Shown in pieces: positions 8,696-21,878 of a stretch of 59,736 nt of DNA. The position numbers and the translations under genes were made by a program. Within the stretch, counting starts at the first letter, position 1, and each line of letters starts with the position of its first letter. Location: positions 1 to 59,736 of the forward strand of contig JAAEXZ010000006.1 of the NCBI GenBank assembly GCA_017879645.1, read 5' to 3'. The stretch comes from Nitrosomonas sp. GTDB lineage: Bacteria; Pseudomonadota; Gammaproteobacteria; Burkholderiales; Nitrosomonadaceae. The notes under the pieces were generated by a model. That model was given only the letters and a program-made list of their open reading frames with translations, did no database searches and was not told where the DNA came from.

Positions 8696-9676
8696 TTAAC
8701 TCCAGTACCGGGATCGGCTGGCGGCGAACAGAAACATCCACATGACCAGAACGAATGGAAAGGTCAGTGTCGGTAAACCGATGGGGGTCAGGAAGCTGGC
8801 CAATCCCGCCTGGCAAATGATGGTCAGGACACCTGCCAGCAGTGCCAGCAGCGCGCTTCCCATGGTGGGTTTCAGAAATACCCAGCCCACGGCCATCATG
8901 GTCAGAACCGGATTGAAAGCGTACAGACCCATTTCGATCAGCGTCCGATCTGCTCCCAGACAAACCGGAACGACCACACCCACGATCGCACCTACCAGTG
9001 CCATGATTGCACCGCGCATCGAGGTGATGGCAATACCCAGCAGAAAGAGCAAGCCGACGATTACGCTGTCGGCAAACATGACTTCACTGACACCCTTGCA
9101 GATGGCGGTGTACCAAACTGTCAGCGTGTCAGTGGTAGAAATGGCAAACCAGCTATCGGCAGATGCAGCGGATGCAGCAGAAATGGCCATCGGTACGCCT
9201 GCTGCCGGTAAAACCGGTCCGCGTGCCAAACCGTCAAACGCATAGACTGCCACCAGGAACATCCAGCACGTCAAGACAAATGGCGAAGTCGATGCCGGAA
9301 TATTGTAAGGCTGCAAAATACGCATCAGGGCAGCCAGCACAACCGTGGATAAAATGGATGCCAGCACGACATACAGCCACAATTGCGGTGTGTTTTCCAG
9401 AAACAGAAACAGGCAGGGACCGACCAGAGTGCCATTGAATCCATAGAGTCCGGCATCGATATCGTCTTCCGACATCCCCAACAGGTAAGCCGCCACAGTA
9501 CTGCTGATAACGCCGACGGTGGCAGCCAGTCCAGCGGTCACGCCACCGACGTAGAGTGCAATCAGAAAAACCAGGCCAGTTACCGCGTTGCAGCAGAAAA
9601 ATACCTGTCCGACACCGCGCAGAATGATGCGCAAAGGCCGTGGAATTGCTTTATCAATGGTTAATGACCAATCCAT
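8696..9676 (-). CDS. Urea transporter (UT family)
   Basis: This is a 326-residue inner membrane protein with about ten hydrophobic segments in two homologous halves, as in UT/Yut channels. Each half carries the family signature: GLYGFNGTLVG in the first and GLYAFNPVLT in the second, plus paired NIPASTSPFVLTCWMF and GLPTLTFPFVLVMWMF segments lining the urea pore. It is the last gene of the urease operon, 86 bases after ureG, and would supply urea to the cytoplasmic enzyme. Its stop is five bases from the stop of nikR on the other strand, and no terminator is visible between them, so antisense read-through is possible. Confidence 0.94.
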   Translation of the reverse strand: MDWSLTIDKAIPRPLRIILRGVGQVFFCCNAVTGLVFLIALYVGGVTAGLAATVGVISSTVAAYLLGMSEDDIDAGLYGFNGTLVGPCLFLFLENTPQLWLYVVLASILSTVVLAALMRILQPYNIPASTSPFVLTCWMFLVAVYAFDGLARGPVLPAAGVPMAISAASAASADSWFAISTTDTLTVWYTAICKGVSEVMFADSVIVGLLFLLGIAITSMRGAIMALVGAIVGVVVPVCLGADRTLIEMGLYAFNPVLTMMAVGWVFLKPTMGSALLALLAGVLTIICQAGLASFLTPIGLPTLTFPFVLVMWMFLFAASRSRYWS

Positions 9677-9762
9677 GATGTCACTCCTAACGTTGTATAA
9701 ATAAGCAGCCGACTATTACCCGGAAATTACCGAGGCTGGATTTGCGCACGGGGTGCGCAGGA

Positions 9763-10395
9763 TCAGGCGCGCTGCTTCACTTCTTCCAATAGTCCCTGCT
9801 TGACGATGAAATCGACAATCTGGTCGACACCTTCGCCGGTATGCATGTTGGTAAAGACGAATGGACGTTCACCGCGCATTTTTCGGGCATCACGCTCCAT
9901 AATTTCGAGGCTGGCACCGACATGGGGAGCCAGATCGGTCTTGTTGATGACGAGCAGTGCCGAGCGGGTGATACCGGGCCCACCCTTGCGCGGAATTTTT
10001 TCACCAGCAGCGACATCGATGACATAAATGGTCAAATCCGATAACTCCGGACTGAATGTGGAAGCCAGGTTATCTCCACCGGATTCCACCAGAATCAAGT
10101 CGAGATTGGGGAAATCCGCAGTCATGCGGGCAATGGCCTCGAGATTGATCGAAGCATCCTCGCGAATGGCCGTGTGCGGACATCCGCCGGTTTCCACGCC
10201 CATCAGGCGTTCGGGCGGCAGGGCATTGGCGCGCAATAGGATTTCCATGTCTTCCTTGGTATAGATGTCGTTGGTGATGACCGCCATTTCATAGCGGTCG
10301 CGCATGCGTTTACTCAGGGCTTCGCACAGGGCGGTCTTGCCGGAGCCAACCGGACCACCGATACCGACGCGCAAAGGATTGGGCTGTGTTTTCAT
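9763..10395 (-). CDS. ureG: Urease accessory GTPase UreG
   Basis: This 210-residue SIMIBI-class GTPase delivers nickel to urease within the UreDFG complex. It has a P-loop GPVGSGKT (about 14-21), a metal-site CPH motif in [14 protein letters not shown], an IVESGGDNL-type switch region and the guanine-specificity motif NKTD. The ATG at 10395 has GAGGAA upstream; the frame stays open to 10503 but that extension is not conserved. It follows ureF by 19 bases. There is no His-rich N-terminus as in plant UreG, which fits the presence of a separate His-tailed UreE. Confidence 0.97.
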   Translation of the reverse strand: MKTQPNPLRVGIGGPVGSGKTALCEALSKRMRDRYEMAVITNDIYTKEDMEILLRANALPPERLMGVETGGCPHTAIREDASINLEAIARMTADFPNLDLILVESGGDNLASTFSPELSDLTIYVIDVAAGEKIPRKGGPGITRSALLVINKTDLAPHVGASLEIMERDARKMRGERPFVFTNMHTGEGVDQIVDFIVKQGLLEEVKQRA

Positions 10396-10414
10396 GTTTT
10401 GTGATTCCTCAAAA

Positions 10415-11092
10415 TTATGACCGGTAAATTCGACTGTATTGTGTTTCGTGTTGTATCGATAGCAAAGTGAGTCCCGGTGCCCAGTTGGATAATTCGTCAT
10501 CATCGAGTTGCTGAGCGTGCTCCGCCGCCTGCACGATGGCTGCGTGCAGGGAAAGCAGCAGGGCCTGACCCGAAACCTGACCCAAGGGCACCGATTTCAC
10601 ACAGACCAGAACCTGGTTTTCCACCAACGAGAACAGCATCCCCAACATCGCTTCCTGATGCGGAATGCCTAGTGCCTGGGCAGCACAGGCATAGGCAGTG
10701 GGCAGGGGAACGATTTCCAGATCAGCTATCAGCGTGTGCAGGCCAGAATCGGCAATATGCAAATCGGCGATCAACTTGCTCAGTGAATACCCCATCTGGA
10801 TGGTTTCGGCGCGAAATTCCGCCGTGTCACGTGCCGCAATGAAACTTTCAGTCCAAAAACGGATGGCTTCTCCGTCCTGTTCGGCAAATGCCTTTAACAG
10901 CCGCCACAGTATTGGAGCCTCGAAATCCGAGACGATCTGCAGCGACTCGGTAATCCAGTTCCGAGCCGTGCTTTCATTCGTTACGATACCTTGTTCGATT
11001 GCGGATTCCAGACCCTGTGAATACGTGTAGGCACCAATCGGCAGGGACGGGCTGGCCAGTTGCAATATCCTGAGGAGTAGGGCAGCTTGCAA
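10415..11092 (-). CDS. ureF: Urease accessory protein UreF (TTG start)
   Basis: This 225-residue UreF gates UreG GTPase action during nickel insertion into apo-urease. Conserved family sequence begins with [24 protein letters not shown]. The open frame runs up to 11269 across the 3' end of ureE, but its only ATGs lie deep inside ureE. A TTG at 11092 lies six bases after a GGAGAC ribosome site and gives a normal-length protein, with 13 bases separating it from the ureE stop. I therefore annotate the TTG as the start. The body is all-helical in the family. It sits between ureE and ureG. Confidence 0.93.
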   Translation of the reverse strand: MQAALLLRILQLASPSLPIGAYTYSQGLESAIEQGIVTNESTARNWITESLQIVSDFEAPILWRLLKAFAEQDGEAIRFWTESFIAARDTAEFRAETIQMGYSLSKLIADLHIADSGLHTLIADLEIVPLPTAYACAAQALGIPHQEAMLGMLFSLVENQVLVCVKSVPLGQVSGQALLLSLHAAIVQAAEHAQQLDDDELSNWAPGLTLLSIQHETQYSRIYRS

Positions 11093-11105
11093 GGTGTGTC
11101 TCCGG

Positions 11106-11630
11106 CTATTGTGAATCGGAAGGTCGATGGATTTTTTGCCGTGCGGGTATCGGAGCCAGCGGTCCGTGTGCATGGTAGTGTCCATCGCCATGATGATGGT
11201 GACCGCCGCTGCTGCCATAGGCACCGGCTTCCGGTTCGAATGGCGCTGTTTCTTCGGTAATGGTTGCACCCAGCCCCTGCAGCATTTGCTTCAGAACAGC
11301 ATCCTGATGAATCCGCAAGAATCCGTCTCCCACCTGAGTTTGCGTATGCCGGTTACCCAGATGAAAGGCGCAGCGCAGCAGGTCGTGTGGCGAATGGCAG
11401 GTAATCCGGTAAGTGGGTTCAGCGGCAGCAACAATCTGTACTACCCGTCCATCTTCACTCTGTAGCAAATCATGATGTCGCAGCACGGTGCCCCTTGCGG
11501 TGAAAATGGCCACTTCTTCGCCGCAGGCCAGTGTTGTCCGCAGCCGGCTGTTTTCGCGCATTTCATAAGGCAGAACGAGTTGCGCAGAAATGTTGTCGCT
11601 ATGATCGATTTTATTATTGAGTGTCAGCAT
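11106..11630 (-). CDS. ureE: Urease nickel metallochaperone UreE
   Basis: This 174-residue protein has an N-terminal peptide-binding domain (about 1-80, with LTLNNKIDH and RTTLACGEEVAIF) and a metal-binding domain (about 80-150, YRITCHSPHDLLRCAFHLGNRH). The conserved His of LGNRH is the dimer-interface nickel ligand in the family. The C-terminus is strongly His-rich (GGHHHHGDGHYHAHG), as in the nickel-storing UreE of Klebsiella. It hands Ni2+ to UreG. It lies 109 bases after ureC. Confidence 0.96.
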   Translation of the reverse strand: MLTLNNKIDHSDNISAQLVLPYEMRENSRLRTTLACGEEVAIFTARGTVLRHHDLLQSEDGRVVQIVAAAEPTYRITCHSPHDLLRCAFHLGNRHTQTQVGDGFLRIHQDAVLKQMLQGLGATITEETAPFEPEAGAYGSSGGHHHHGDGHYHAHGPLAPIPARQKIHRPSDSQ

Positions 11631-11739
11631 GATTCAAAAACCATTCAAAATGAAAGTCAATGATCACAGCAGCAAATCACTGTGACCGCTTTTCCAGCAA
11701 AAAACTTGTCCCACACCGGACCTGTCCTGCATCGCTATA

Positions 11740-13446
11740 CTAGAACAGGAAATAGCGCTGTGCCATGGGCAACACATTGGCCGGTGTACAGGTCAGCAAC
11801 TCGCCATCGGCACGTACTTCATACGTCTCGGGATCGACTTCCATTTTTGGTGTGGCGCTATTATGGATCATGTCCTTTTTACGTAGGTTGCGCGTGTTTT
11901 TGACGGCGATCAAATCCTTGTCGAGACGCAGTTGGTCGATCAGACCGGCATTGATCGCGGCTTGCGATGCAAAGGTGAAACACGAAGTCTTGATGCCGCC
12001 CCCATAGCCTCCGAACATGTAGCGGTAGTGTACCGGCTGCGGTGTCGGAATGGATGCATTCGGATCGCCCATCAGGGATGCGGCGATCATGCCGCCCTTC
12101 AGGATCATCGATGGCTTGACGCCAAAGAAAGCCGGACGCCACAGTACCAGATCGGCATACTTACCGACTTCTACCGAACCGATTGCATGCGCAATACCGT
12201 GCGTGATGGATGGGTTGATCGTGTATTTGGCAACATAGCGTTTGACCCGAAAATTGTCGTTACGAGCGCTGTCTTCCCGTAACGCACCCCGCTGTGTCTT
12301 CATTTTGTGTGCTGTCTGCCATGTTCGCAACACCACTTCACCGATTCGTCCCATGGCCTGGGAATCGGAAGACATCATCGAAATGGCGCCGATATCATGC
12401 AGAATATCTTCTGCAGCGATGGTTTCCTTGCGAATGCGGGATTCGGCAAAGGCCAGATCTTCGGCGATATTGGCATGCAGGTGATGGCAGACCATCAGCA
12501 TGTCCAGATGCTCGTCGAGCGTGTTGACCGTATAAGGACGAGTGGGATTGGTGGAAGAAGGGAGCACGTTATCCTGCCCTACTACGGCAATGATGTCAGG
12601 GGCATGCCCGCCACCCGCACCTTCGGTATGAAAAGTATGAATGGTGCGATCCTTCATGGCAGCGATGGTGTTTTCCAGATAGCCACCTTCATTGATGGTG
12701 TCGGTATGGATGGCAACCTGCACATCGTACTTGTCGGCCACGGTCAGACAGTTATCGATTGCGGCGTAGGTCGTTCCCCAGTCCTCGTGCAATTTGAGTC
12801 CACAGGCACCGGCCAGAACCTGTTCTTCCAGCGGCATTGGCAGGCTGGTATTACCCTTGCCGAAGAATCCGGTATTCATGACCAGCCCGTCGGACGCCCT
12901 GAGCATCGAGTGAATATGCCACGGTCCTGGTGTACAGGTGGTTGCCGCGGTGCCCACAGCCGGACCGGTGCCACCACCCAGCATCGTGGTGATGCCGTTC
13001 ATCATGGCATCCTCGGCTTGTTGCGGAGAAATGAAGTGAATGTGGGTGTCGACGCCACCAGCCGTGACAATCAGATTCTCACCGGCGATGATCTCGGTTG
13101 CCGAGCCAATCGCCATGGTGACGTTGGGCTGGATATCCGGATTACCCGCTTTGCCAATATTGGCGATGCGGCCATTCTTGATGCCGATGTCAGCCTTGAC
13201 GATACCCCAGTGATCGACAATCACGGCATTGGTGATGACCGTGTCCATGACATCGGCATGATTGCGCTGCGATTGGCCCATGCCATCACGGATGACCTTG
13301 CCGCCACCAAATTTGACTTCTTCACCATACGTCGTGAAGTCCTTCTCGATTTCAATGAAAAGCTCGGTGTCAGCCAGCCGGACTCGGTCACCGGTTGTTG
13401 GGCCCATCATTTCAGCGTAGGTTTGACGGGAAATTTTTACGCTCAT
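11740..13446 (-). CDS. ureC: Urease alpha subunit UreC
   Basis: This 568-residue catalytic subunit hydrolyses urea to ammonia and carbamate. All dinuclear nickel ligands are present: His135 and His137 (THIHF), carbamylated Lys218 (GLKLHEDWG), His247 (IHTDT), His273 (FHTEGAGGG) and Asp361 (SSDSQAMG). The flap region contains Cys320 and His321 (MVCHHL). Length and start ([20 protein letters not shown]) match the family, with a CAGGAGA site upstream. In an ammonia oxidiser the product ammonia would be the energy substrate and the CO2 would feed carbon fixation. A 447-codon frame on the opposite strand is an antisense shadow. Confidence 0.98.
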   Translation of the reverse strand: MSVKISRQTYAEMMGPTTGDRVRLADTELFIEIEKDFTTYGEEVKFGGGKVIRDGMGQSQRNHADVMDTVITNAVIVDHWGIVKADIGIKNGRIANIGKAGNPDIQPNVTMAIGSATEIIAGENLIVTAGGVDTHIHFISPQQAEDAMMNGITTMLGGGTGPAVGTAATTCTPGPWHIHSMLRASDGLVMNTGFFGKGNTSLPMPLEEQVLAGACGLKLHEDWGTTYAAIDNCLTVADKYDVQVAIHTDTINEGGYLENTIAAMKDRTIHTFHTEGAGGGHAPDIIAVVGQDNVLPSSTNPTRPYTVNTLDEHLDMLMVCHHLHANIAEDLAFAESRIRKETIAAEDILHDIGAISMMSSDSQAMGRIGEVVLRTWQTAHKMKTQRGALREDSARNDNFRVKRYVAKYTINPSITHGIAHAIGSVEVGKYADLVLWRPAFFGVKPSMILKGGMIAASLMGDPNASIPTPQPVHYRYMFGGYGGGIKTSCFTFASQAAINAGLIDQLRLDKDLIAVKNTRNLRKKDMIHNSATPKMEVDPETYEVRADGELLTCTPANVLPMAQRYFLF

Positions 13447-13479
13447 TGTTATTCTCCTGAAAAAGATTTGCGGAATCGG

Positions 13480-13800
13480 CTATCGCAGCTTGCCCATCAC
13501 TTTCTGGTTGAATCCGTACACGATCCGGTCACCAGCCAGTTCGACCAGTTCGATCGTGCGCTCCTGCCCCGGCTCGAAGCGGATGGCTGTTCCGGCCATG
13601 ATGTTCAGGCGCATGCCATAGGCAGCCTCGCGGTCAAATTGCATGGCTGAATTGACTTCGTAGAAATGAAAATGCGATCCGATTTGAATGGGGCGGTCTC
13701 CACTATTGGAAACAGTCAGGGTTTTGGTTTTGCGCCCAACATTGAGCTCGATTTCACCCGGTTCGGTCATTACCTGTCCCGGAATCATGGATGTGGTCAT
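13480..13800 (-). CDS. ureB: Urease beta subunit UreB
   Basis: This 106-residue structural subunit of urease contains the usual [15 protein letters not shown] and FEPGQ..T.EL segments. The ATG at 13800 has AGGAGAT seven bases upstream and starts MTTSMIPG. The open frame extends to 13866 but would run into ureA. It follows ureA by 25 bases and precedes ureC by 33 bases, giving the separate gamma-beta-alpha gene arrangement common in proteobacteria. Confidence 0.97.
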   Translation of the reverse strand: MTTSMIPGQVMTEPGEIELNVGRKTKTLTVSNSGDRPIQIGSHFHFYEVNSAMQFDREAAYGMRLNIMAGTAIRFEPGQERTIELVELAGDRIVYGFNQKVMGKLR

Positions 13801-13825
13801 GGTGATCTCCTGTGTCTGGATTGTG

Positions 13826-14128
13826 CTAGATGATGGGATTGTGAACGGTAACCAGCTTGGTGCCATCTGGAAAAGTGGCTTCCACCTGTATGTCGGGAAT
13901 CATTTCAGGCACACCTTCCATGACATCCGCACGGGACAGCACTTTCTGGCCGGCAGCCATCAGTTCCGCAACCGTGCGGCCATCCCGTGCACCTTCCAGC
14001 ACAGCACAGGTAATCAGTGCAACCGCTTCCGGATAATTCAGACGCAAGCCGCGAGCCTTGCGGCGCTCGGCCAGCAATCCGGCGGTGAAGATTTGTAATT
14101 TGTCTTTTTCTCGTGGTGTCAGATCCAT
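13826..14128 (-). CDS. ureA: Urease gamma subunit UreA
   Basis: This 100-residue gamma subunit has exactly the family length and begins [14 protein letters not shown]. It contains [14 protein letters not shown] and ends VTVHNPII. The ATG at 14128 has GGAGA upstream. The upstream open extension to 14269 overlaps the end of ureD and is not conserved. It forms the (UreABC)3 core with UreB and UreC. It lies 74 bases after ureD. Confidence 0.97.
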   Translation of the reverse strand: MDLTPREKDKLQIFTAGLLAERRKARGLRLNYPEAVALITCAVLEGARDGRTVAELMAAGQKVLSRADVMEGVPEMIPDIQVEATFPDGTKLVTVHNPII

Positions 14129-14202
14129 GGTTTTTTCTCCTCGGTAGAATCGTATTCTTAAATAAACGCTGAAAAATGACTGTGCTTGATCATGCGGGGT
14201 GA

Positions 14203-15168
14203 TCAGGTGTTCCACATACGTGGCGTTGTTGCTGCACAACCCATGAATTCCGGTCGCAGCAGGCTCCATACCTGCAGCATGGCCTGCCGGGCCGCTTCGC
14301 TGGACTGTCCCAGATAACGGGCGACGATGACGGATTTCATCTGCGACAGACCGATATGTCCGTTGCTCAGTTCGATTGCCTTGATCGCCTCGCGCACCTC
14401 ATCGATACGGGCGGGAATGATGGCTCTACCAGTCATGATCAGTGTGGCGCATACGGTATTGCCCGCGAGCGACAAAGGTCCTTTCATGGCAAAACTCTGT
14501 CCTTGCAGTCGAATCTGTTCCAGCCAGATCAGCTTGTCGTCTCGCCTGATGCGGGTACGTTGCCTGATCTGTCCGTTATTGAATGTTTCTCCAGATGCGG
14601 TGCGACCAAAACACAGAATTTCACAGCCGACATAAATGGCATTGCCTTGCAGATTGACCTCATGGTCGATACCGACATCCGCATGATTGAAAAAAATGGT
14701 TTCCTGCGGCAACCACTCCAGTGCACCACTGGAATCGATGTGGATACTGACTTTTTGCCGCGCCGTGTACCCTTTGGATTTGTACCATTTTGTCGCACCC
14801 GGTGTGGTAATTTGCACTTTGGCCTCTGGACCGATACGTGTGCTGATTTCCATTTGGTCACCACTGACGATGCCACCGGGAGGATGAATGATGACCGTAT
14901 GACAGATCTCGGAGCCTTCGGGATAAAGTGGTTTTTGTACCAGTAGTGGACCAATATGCTCTCTTTCTACCAGCCGGGTGACCTTGTCAACTGCGGCAAA
15001 ACGAAGTTTTAGCCTGGCATGCAGCGGCTGGTGATCCGGCAAGGTAACCACCGTTGCAGATGCAGCCTGCCTGGAATGGGACAGCGAAGTGGCGTGCTGC
15101 GGATGTGGCGATTCCGTGGGGAATTCGGTTTGCCGTTTGGTGTTGTCCGGGATTTTTACCAATGTCAT
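14203..15168 (-). CDS. ureD: Urease accessory protein UreD
   Basis: This 321-residue UreD (UreH) is the scaffold that binds apo-urease and conducts nickel from UreG. Family features include [13 protein letters not shown], the [10 protein letters not shown] motif, [11 protein letters not shown] and [11 protein letters not shown]. The annotated start gives an N-terminal extension of about 45 residues before the conserved region, longer than usual, and its ribosome site is weak. No convincing internal ATG exists before the conserved part, so a non-ATG internal start is possible. It begins only 24 bases after the porin stop, so the porin and the urease genes are probably one transcript. Confidence 0.94.
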   Translation of the reverse strand: MTLVKIPDNTKRQTEFPTESPHPQHATSLSHSRQAASATVVTLPDHQPLHARLKLRFAAVDKVTRLVEREHIGPLLVQKPLYPEGSEICHTVIIHPPGGIVSGDQMEISTRIGPEAKVQITTPGATKWYKSKGYTARQKVSIHIDSSGALEWLPQETIFFNHADVGIDHEVNLQGNAIYVGCEILCFGRTASGETFNNGQIRQRTRIRRDDKLIWLEQIRLQGQSFAMKGPLSLAGNTVCATLIMTGRAIIPARIDEVREAIKAIELSNGHIGLSQMKSVIVARYLGQSSEAARQAMLQVWSLLRPEFMGCAATTPRMWNT

Positions 15169-15192
15169 AGCAGTAAGTCGGTTTGGTCTGAA

Positions 15193-16479
15193 TCAAATTT
15201 GCAACTGGAAGGAGATCTTGAATACATCGGCGGTCTGACCGGTAACACCGGGAGCGTAGTTCAGTCCCTTCATGAGCAGATCGCCATGCTGGTAGTAGGC
15301 CGAAATGCGGGCATTGAACCCGTCGATGATATAGTTCACACCGGCTTCGATTTCTTCCCGGTTACTGCTGTGGTTAGGTTGTACGCTGGTGAAGCGGCCG
15401 TAGGGCTGGAACTGGCCAATGCCGATTTTGTGCGGAATCAGGTAAAGACCGGAAACAGTCCAAGACTTACCGTCGAACATGCAGAAACAGTCCTTGTCAT
15501 TGAATGCGGCTACTGAATAGTTGGCATAAAACTGTTTGTACTCGCCATTTGCCGTGAACACGCCCCAATTGTTCGGGAGCACTTTTTCAAACAGCGCATC
15601 ACCGACAAAACCCAGAAAATCGCTGCGATGTGCGAAGGATCCCGCACCATTTTTCTGGTAAGTCATGCCGAATGCCAGCGCCAGAATGTCACCGGCCTTG
15701 CCGTAATAGGTTCCGGAAGTGTAATAACCGGGGTTTTTCTCGGGATTGAGAAAATTGTAAGTGACCCGCGCGGCTGTCAATACCGTACCGCCGGGATTGG
15801 GTCCCGCGATTTTGGACGATTCCAGGCCCCGGTAAATTCCCATTGCGTATCCCAGTGTTCCAGGGATGATTTTGGGTTCCAGGCTACCCCAGAAGGTAAA
15901 TCCGTCGTCACGACCATAGCGCCCGGCACCACCATCACCGAATTTGGTGCTGAAATCCTGTGAAAAGAAGGGTGTCTTGAAGCCATCGTGCGTGGCGTGA
16001 TAGAAGGGACCATTCAATTCCCCCCGTTCCGTGGGTGCGAGCATTCGTCCTCCCCACAGATTGAAATAGCGGTTATATTCGAATTTCGCAATGGCATCGA
16101 GAATGTTGTACGACATCCGCGGGTTGTCGCCAGAATTGGTGTTGTTGCAAAAAAAGCATTCGGTATTGACTTCGAATTTGAAATACTCGTTGAATTGCCC
16201 GTTGAGATAAATACGGGCATTGTCATTGCTATAGTGTCCACCGTTCAGATTTCCATTGGGATTTTCTGTCCATACTCCGGTACCACGATAACCGGCGCCA
16301 AGCTTGATCCATCTGTGTTCGCTGGACTGTACCTTGAGTTTGTCCGAAAGCGGTTTCATGGAAACATCGTAAGCATGGACTTGCAGCGCCATCAGCAGAA
16401 AGCAGAGCAGGATAATGATGCTCAGAATGGATCGAGTTTGTTCGGGTTTAACCTGTAGGATGATTGCGCTCGCCTGCAT
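15193..16479 (-). CDS. Outer membrane porin heading the urease operon, candidate urea channel
   Basis: This protein of about 428 residues has a signal peptide (start ATG 16479 with GAGGCAG upstream; hydrophobic core IIILLCFLLMAL, cleavage near VHA). The mature sequence is rich in Gly, Tyr, Phe and alternating beta-strand patterns, ending in FQLQI as expected for an outer membrane barrel. Four Cys appear as CFFC and CFC-like pairs (TECFFCNN, KDCFCMF), which is uncommon in porins. ATG 16515 is an alternative start. Position as the first gene before ureD suggests a urea or short amide channel, comparable in role to the FmdC porin of methylotrophs. That is inference from context; the sequence itself only supports a porin. 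Confidence 0.8.
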   Translation of the reverse strand: MQASAIILQVKPEQTRSILSIIILLCFLLMALQVHAYDVSMKPLSDKLKVQSSEHRWIKLGAGYRGTGVWTENPNGNLNGGHYSNDNARIYLNGQFNEYFKFEVNTECFFCNNTNSGDNPRMSYNILDAIAKFEYNRYFNLWGGRMLAPTERGELNGPFYHATHDGFKTPFFSQDFSTKFGDGGAGRYGRDDGFTFWGSLEPKIIPGTLGYAMGIYRGLESSKIAGPNPGGTVLTAARVTYNFLNPEKNPGYYTSGTYYGKAGDILALAFGMTYQKNGAGSFAHRSDFLGFVGDALFEKVLPNNWGVFTANGEYKQFYANYSVAAFNDKDCFCMFDGKSWTVSGLYLIPHKIGIGQFQPYGRFTSVQPNHSSNREEIEAGVNYIIDGFNARISAYYQHGDLLMKGLNYAPGVTGQTADVFKISFQLQI

Positions 16480-16813
16480 AAATCTGCCTCTATGAAGATT
16501 GACCAGTGACACCATGGATTCATCAGCTTTTGCAGCGCATTCTAGAACAAAAAATCGTGAGTGCAGGTGTTGTAATATTTTTTGTGTTTTTTGTATGAAA
16601 CAGAAGCGAGTTTGTGCTGTTTGAAATGATACTGCGCAGTCGACGATTGTTATCTAACTGGCAGAATTGCCATGCGAAAAGGTCATTTTAATCAAAAATT
16701 GTTTGTTTCCCTGTTAACAGGTAAACTTCTGCTGAATTCCTGTTCATCATGCGATCAAGTTATGATGGTCGAACGGAAATTCAAATTTTAAACTGAACAG
16801 AGGAGTTTTTCTG
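16480..16813. other. Divergent intergenic region (urease operon / exosortase-associated gene)
   Basis: This 334-base region has no gene and should hold promoters for both the leftward porin-urease operon and the rightward small gene. It contains one NikR-like half-site (GTATGA at 16593-16598) without a partner at the right spacing, and a short inverted repeat CATCAT-N11-ATGATG at 16745-16767. No convincing sigma-70 pair was identified. Confidence 0.5.
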
Positions 16814-17185
16814 ATGCGAAGAATGGTTGTTAAATTATCTCTACTGCTGTCACTGACGGTCATGGCATCAACACAGGTGACCGCACAAACTGTCGCACAA
16901 ACAGCATCAACCGACAGTTATTTCAGCAGCGCCAGTGAAAAACTGGTGAGCGGTGCGGCCAATGCAGTGACGGGATGGATGGAATTACCTAAGAATATTA
17001 TCCTGACTTCACAAAAAGAAGGACCAGTTTACGGTGCGACAATAGGGCTTGGAATGGGTGTCATGCACTCGGTGGGGCGTAGCCTCGTGGGCGTGCTGGA
17101 TGCAGCTACGTTCTTCATACCGACCAAGCCTTCGGTCAATCCACCCTATGTTTGGCAAGATTTCTCAAGAGAATCATCCTATTGA
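16814..17185 (+). CDS. Exosortase system-associated small protein (TIGR04073-like)
   Basis: This is a 123-residue exported protein with a signal peptide (LSLLLSLTVMAS, cleavage near VTA/QT about residue 24). The mature part contains KLVSGAANAVTGWMELPKNI, a glycine-rich hydrophobic stretch (YGATIGLGMGVMHSVGRSLVGVLDA) and a proline-rich end. The pattern of K-L--G--N--TGW-E-PK followed by a glycine zipper matches the TIGR04073 family, found in genomes with exosortase/PEP-CTERM systems. Its function is unknown. CAGAGGAG precedes the ATG, and a strong terminator follows. Confidence 0.7.
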   Translation: MRRMVVKLSLLLSLTVMASTQVTAQTVAQTASTDSYFSSASEKLVSGAANAVTGWMELPKNIILTSQKEGPVYGATIGLGMGVMHSVGRSLVGVLDAATFFIPTKPSVNPPYVWQDFSRESSY

Positions 17186-17223
17186 TCATTCAAGGATGGT
17201 GATCTGAATAATGGGTTCACCAC

Positions 17224-17257
17224 AAAAAAGCCGCATGATCGTTCATGCGGCTTTTTT
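17224..17257. terminator. Bidirectional intrinsic terminator
   Basis: A perfect 15-bp stem (AAAAAAGCCGCATGA / TCATGCGGCTTTTTT) with a four-base TCGT loop has A and T tracts on both sides. It lies between the convergent small exported gene and htpX and can end transcription from both. Confidence 0.93.
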
Positions 17258-17274
17258 AATGGGTTTCAGAAATG

Positions 17275-18159
17275 TCAATGCATCGATTCCAGTGCGGCGA
17301 TTCGTTCCGACAAAGGAGGGTGTGACATGAACAGGCTCTGGATCCCCGAGCCGATTTTGCCCGAAATCCCAAACGCCGCCATCTGGTCAGGCAAGTGCGC
17401 TTGTTCACTGTTCATTTGCAAGCGTCGCAAGGCGGCAATCATTTTTTGTTTGCCAGCCAGACTGGCACCGCCCGCATCCGCACGGAATTCACGCTGGCGG
17501 CTGAACCACATGACGATGATGCTGGCCAGTATGCCTAACACGATCTCGGCGATGATATTGGTAATCCAGAAAGCAGGGCCATGTCCTTCCTCATTTTTAA
17601 AGATGACGCGATCAACGGTGTGACCGATCACACGAGACAGGAAAATGACGAAAGTATTGACCACACCCTGGATCAATGCCAGCGTAACCATGTCGCCATT
17701 GGCAATGTGGCTGACTTCGTGAGCCAGGACAGCTTCCGCTTCATCCTGACTCATTGCGTGCAGCAACCCCGTACTGACCGCTACCAGTGCATCGTTCCGG
17801 GACATACCCGTTGCAAAGGCGTTGACGTCGGGGGCATCGTATATGGCTACTTCCGGCATGCCGATCCCGGCAGCCTTGGCCTGGCGCTGTACGGTTGACA
17901 CCAACCAGTGTTCTTGCGCATTACGCGGCATCTCGATGACCTGCGCCCCCGTAAAACGCTTGGCAGTCCATTTCGACATCATCAGGGACAGCAAGGAACC
18001 GCCAAAACCGAATACTGCTGCAAAAATCAGCAGGGAATTGATGTTGAGTCCAGTATTCTGTGCATCGAGAATTTTCTCTACGCCCAGCAAACGTAAAGTG
18101 ATGCTCAATACCAGGACAATAGCCAGGTTAGTGGCCAAAAAAAGTAGAATTCTTTTCAT
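17275..18159 (-). CDS. htpX: Membrane zinc metalloprotease HtpX
   Basis: This 294-residue M48-family protease degrades misfolded inner membrane proteins. Two N-terminal transmembrane segments (about 5-25 and 38-58) precede the catalytic motif HEVSH (in [13 protein letters not shown]), with two more membrane segments in the middle ([11 protein letters not shown] and [10 protein letters not shown]). The third zinc ligand lies in the FRADAGGA region. Length and start ([16 protein letters not shown]) are typical. It is a single gene with the 17224-17257 terminator immediately downstream. Confidence 0.96.
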   Translation of the reverse strand: MKRILLFLATNLAIVLVLSITLRLLGVEKILDAQNTGLNINSLLIFAAVFGFGGSLLSLMMSKWTAKRFTGAQVIEMPRNAQEHWLVSTVQRQAKAAGIGMPEVAIYDAPDVNAFATGMSRNDALVAVSTGLLHAMSQDEAEAVLAHEVSHIANGDMVTLALIQGVVNTFVIFLSRVIGHTVDRVIFKNEEGHGPAFWITNIIAEIVLGILASIIVMWFSRQREFRADAGGASLAGKQKMIAALRRLQMNSEQAHLPDQMAAFGISGKIGSGIQSLFMSHPPLSERIAALESMH

Positions 18160-18400
18160 GCGTCGATTACTCCACAGTGTTTAACAAATTTTTGGTTTTT
18201 GGGAAGTTATAGGTATATAGGTTCCGGAAATCATTTTTCAAGTCGGTACATCGGTTCTTGTGCGTTGTTTTAGATTGATACCACAAAACATGCCAATGAA
18301 TTGTGAATGACGTGGATATGATATTGCTTTAACCGGCAAGTTCCAGAGACAGAGTTTTGGGGTTGTGCATGGATGGAGTAAACCAGCGCTACACAATGGA

Positions 18401-18702
18401 TCAGTTGGTTGCTGAGGAGGGATGGGATGATGGGGTTTTGATGATCTGGAAGAGCACTTCGTTTTGCTTGGTCATGCCGAGATCGCTACGTGCACGCTCC
18501 TCGATAGCCTCAAACCCTTGTTTCAGGTCATTGACCTCGGCTTCGAGCTTGTCATTACGTTCCTGTAATGTGTTGTTGTTTTCCCGTGCCGAGGTGACTT
18601 CCTGTTCTGTTTGCCAGACCTTGCCCCAGCTTGCTTTGCCGAGCCACAATGGATATTGCAGCAATACAATCAGTGCAAGCAGAAGGATGGTCAGAAATTT
18701 CA

Positions 18703-18703
<1 letters not shown>
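18401..18703 (-). CDS. ftsB: Cell division protein FtsB
   Basis: This 100-residue bitopic membrane protein has a short cytoplasmic end, one transmembrane helix (about 4-21), a predicted periplasmic coiled coil (about 35-75, ENNNTLQERNDKLEAEVNDLK) and the family segment EERARSDLGM followed by E.LFQI. It forms the FtsQLB divisome complex. Its ATG overlaps the enolase stop by one base (TAATG), the usual eno-ftsB coupling in proteobacteria. Confidence 0.94.
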
Positions 18704-20022
<1,319 letters not shown>

Positions 20023-20107
20023 TTATTATTGATAATCTGGTTCAATTCATTGAATGATCGGATCGTTCTTGGAATTTTGCTGCTCAGTCAATCCGGTGTC
20101 ATGACAA

Positions 20108-21802
<1,695 letters not shown>

Positions 21803-21878
21803 CTAGAAAGATCTAGCGAAAAAACGACTGTTTTTGTATTACATTTGATTTGTGGGGACAATCCTATCCGCAATTATA

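Noticed and set aside
12307-13650. 447-codon open frame on the plus strand opposite ureC and ureB
   Set aside because: It is the exact antisense of conserved urease subunits, has no ribosome site or family features, and its length follows from the codon bias of ureC.
16593-16632. Possible second NikR operator upstream of the porin-urease operon (GTATGA with TGATAC)
   Set aside because: The second half-site is imperfect and the spacing is 28 bases instead of 15 or 16.
16745-16767. CATCAT-N11-ATGATG inverted repeat before the exosortase-associated gene
   Set aside because: It is short, low in information and matches no operator I know.
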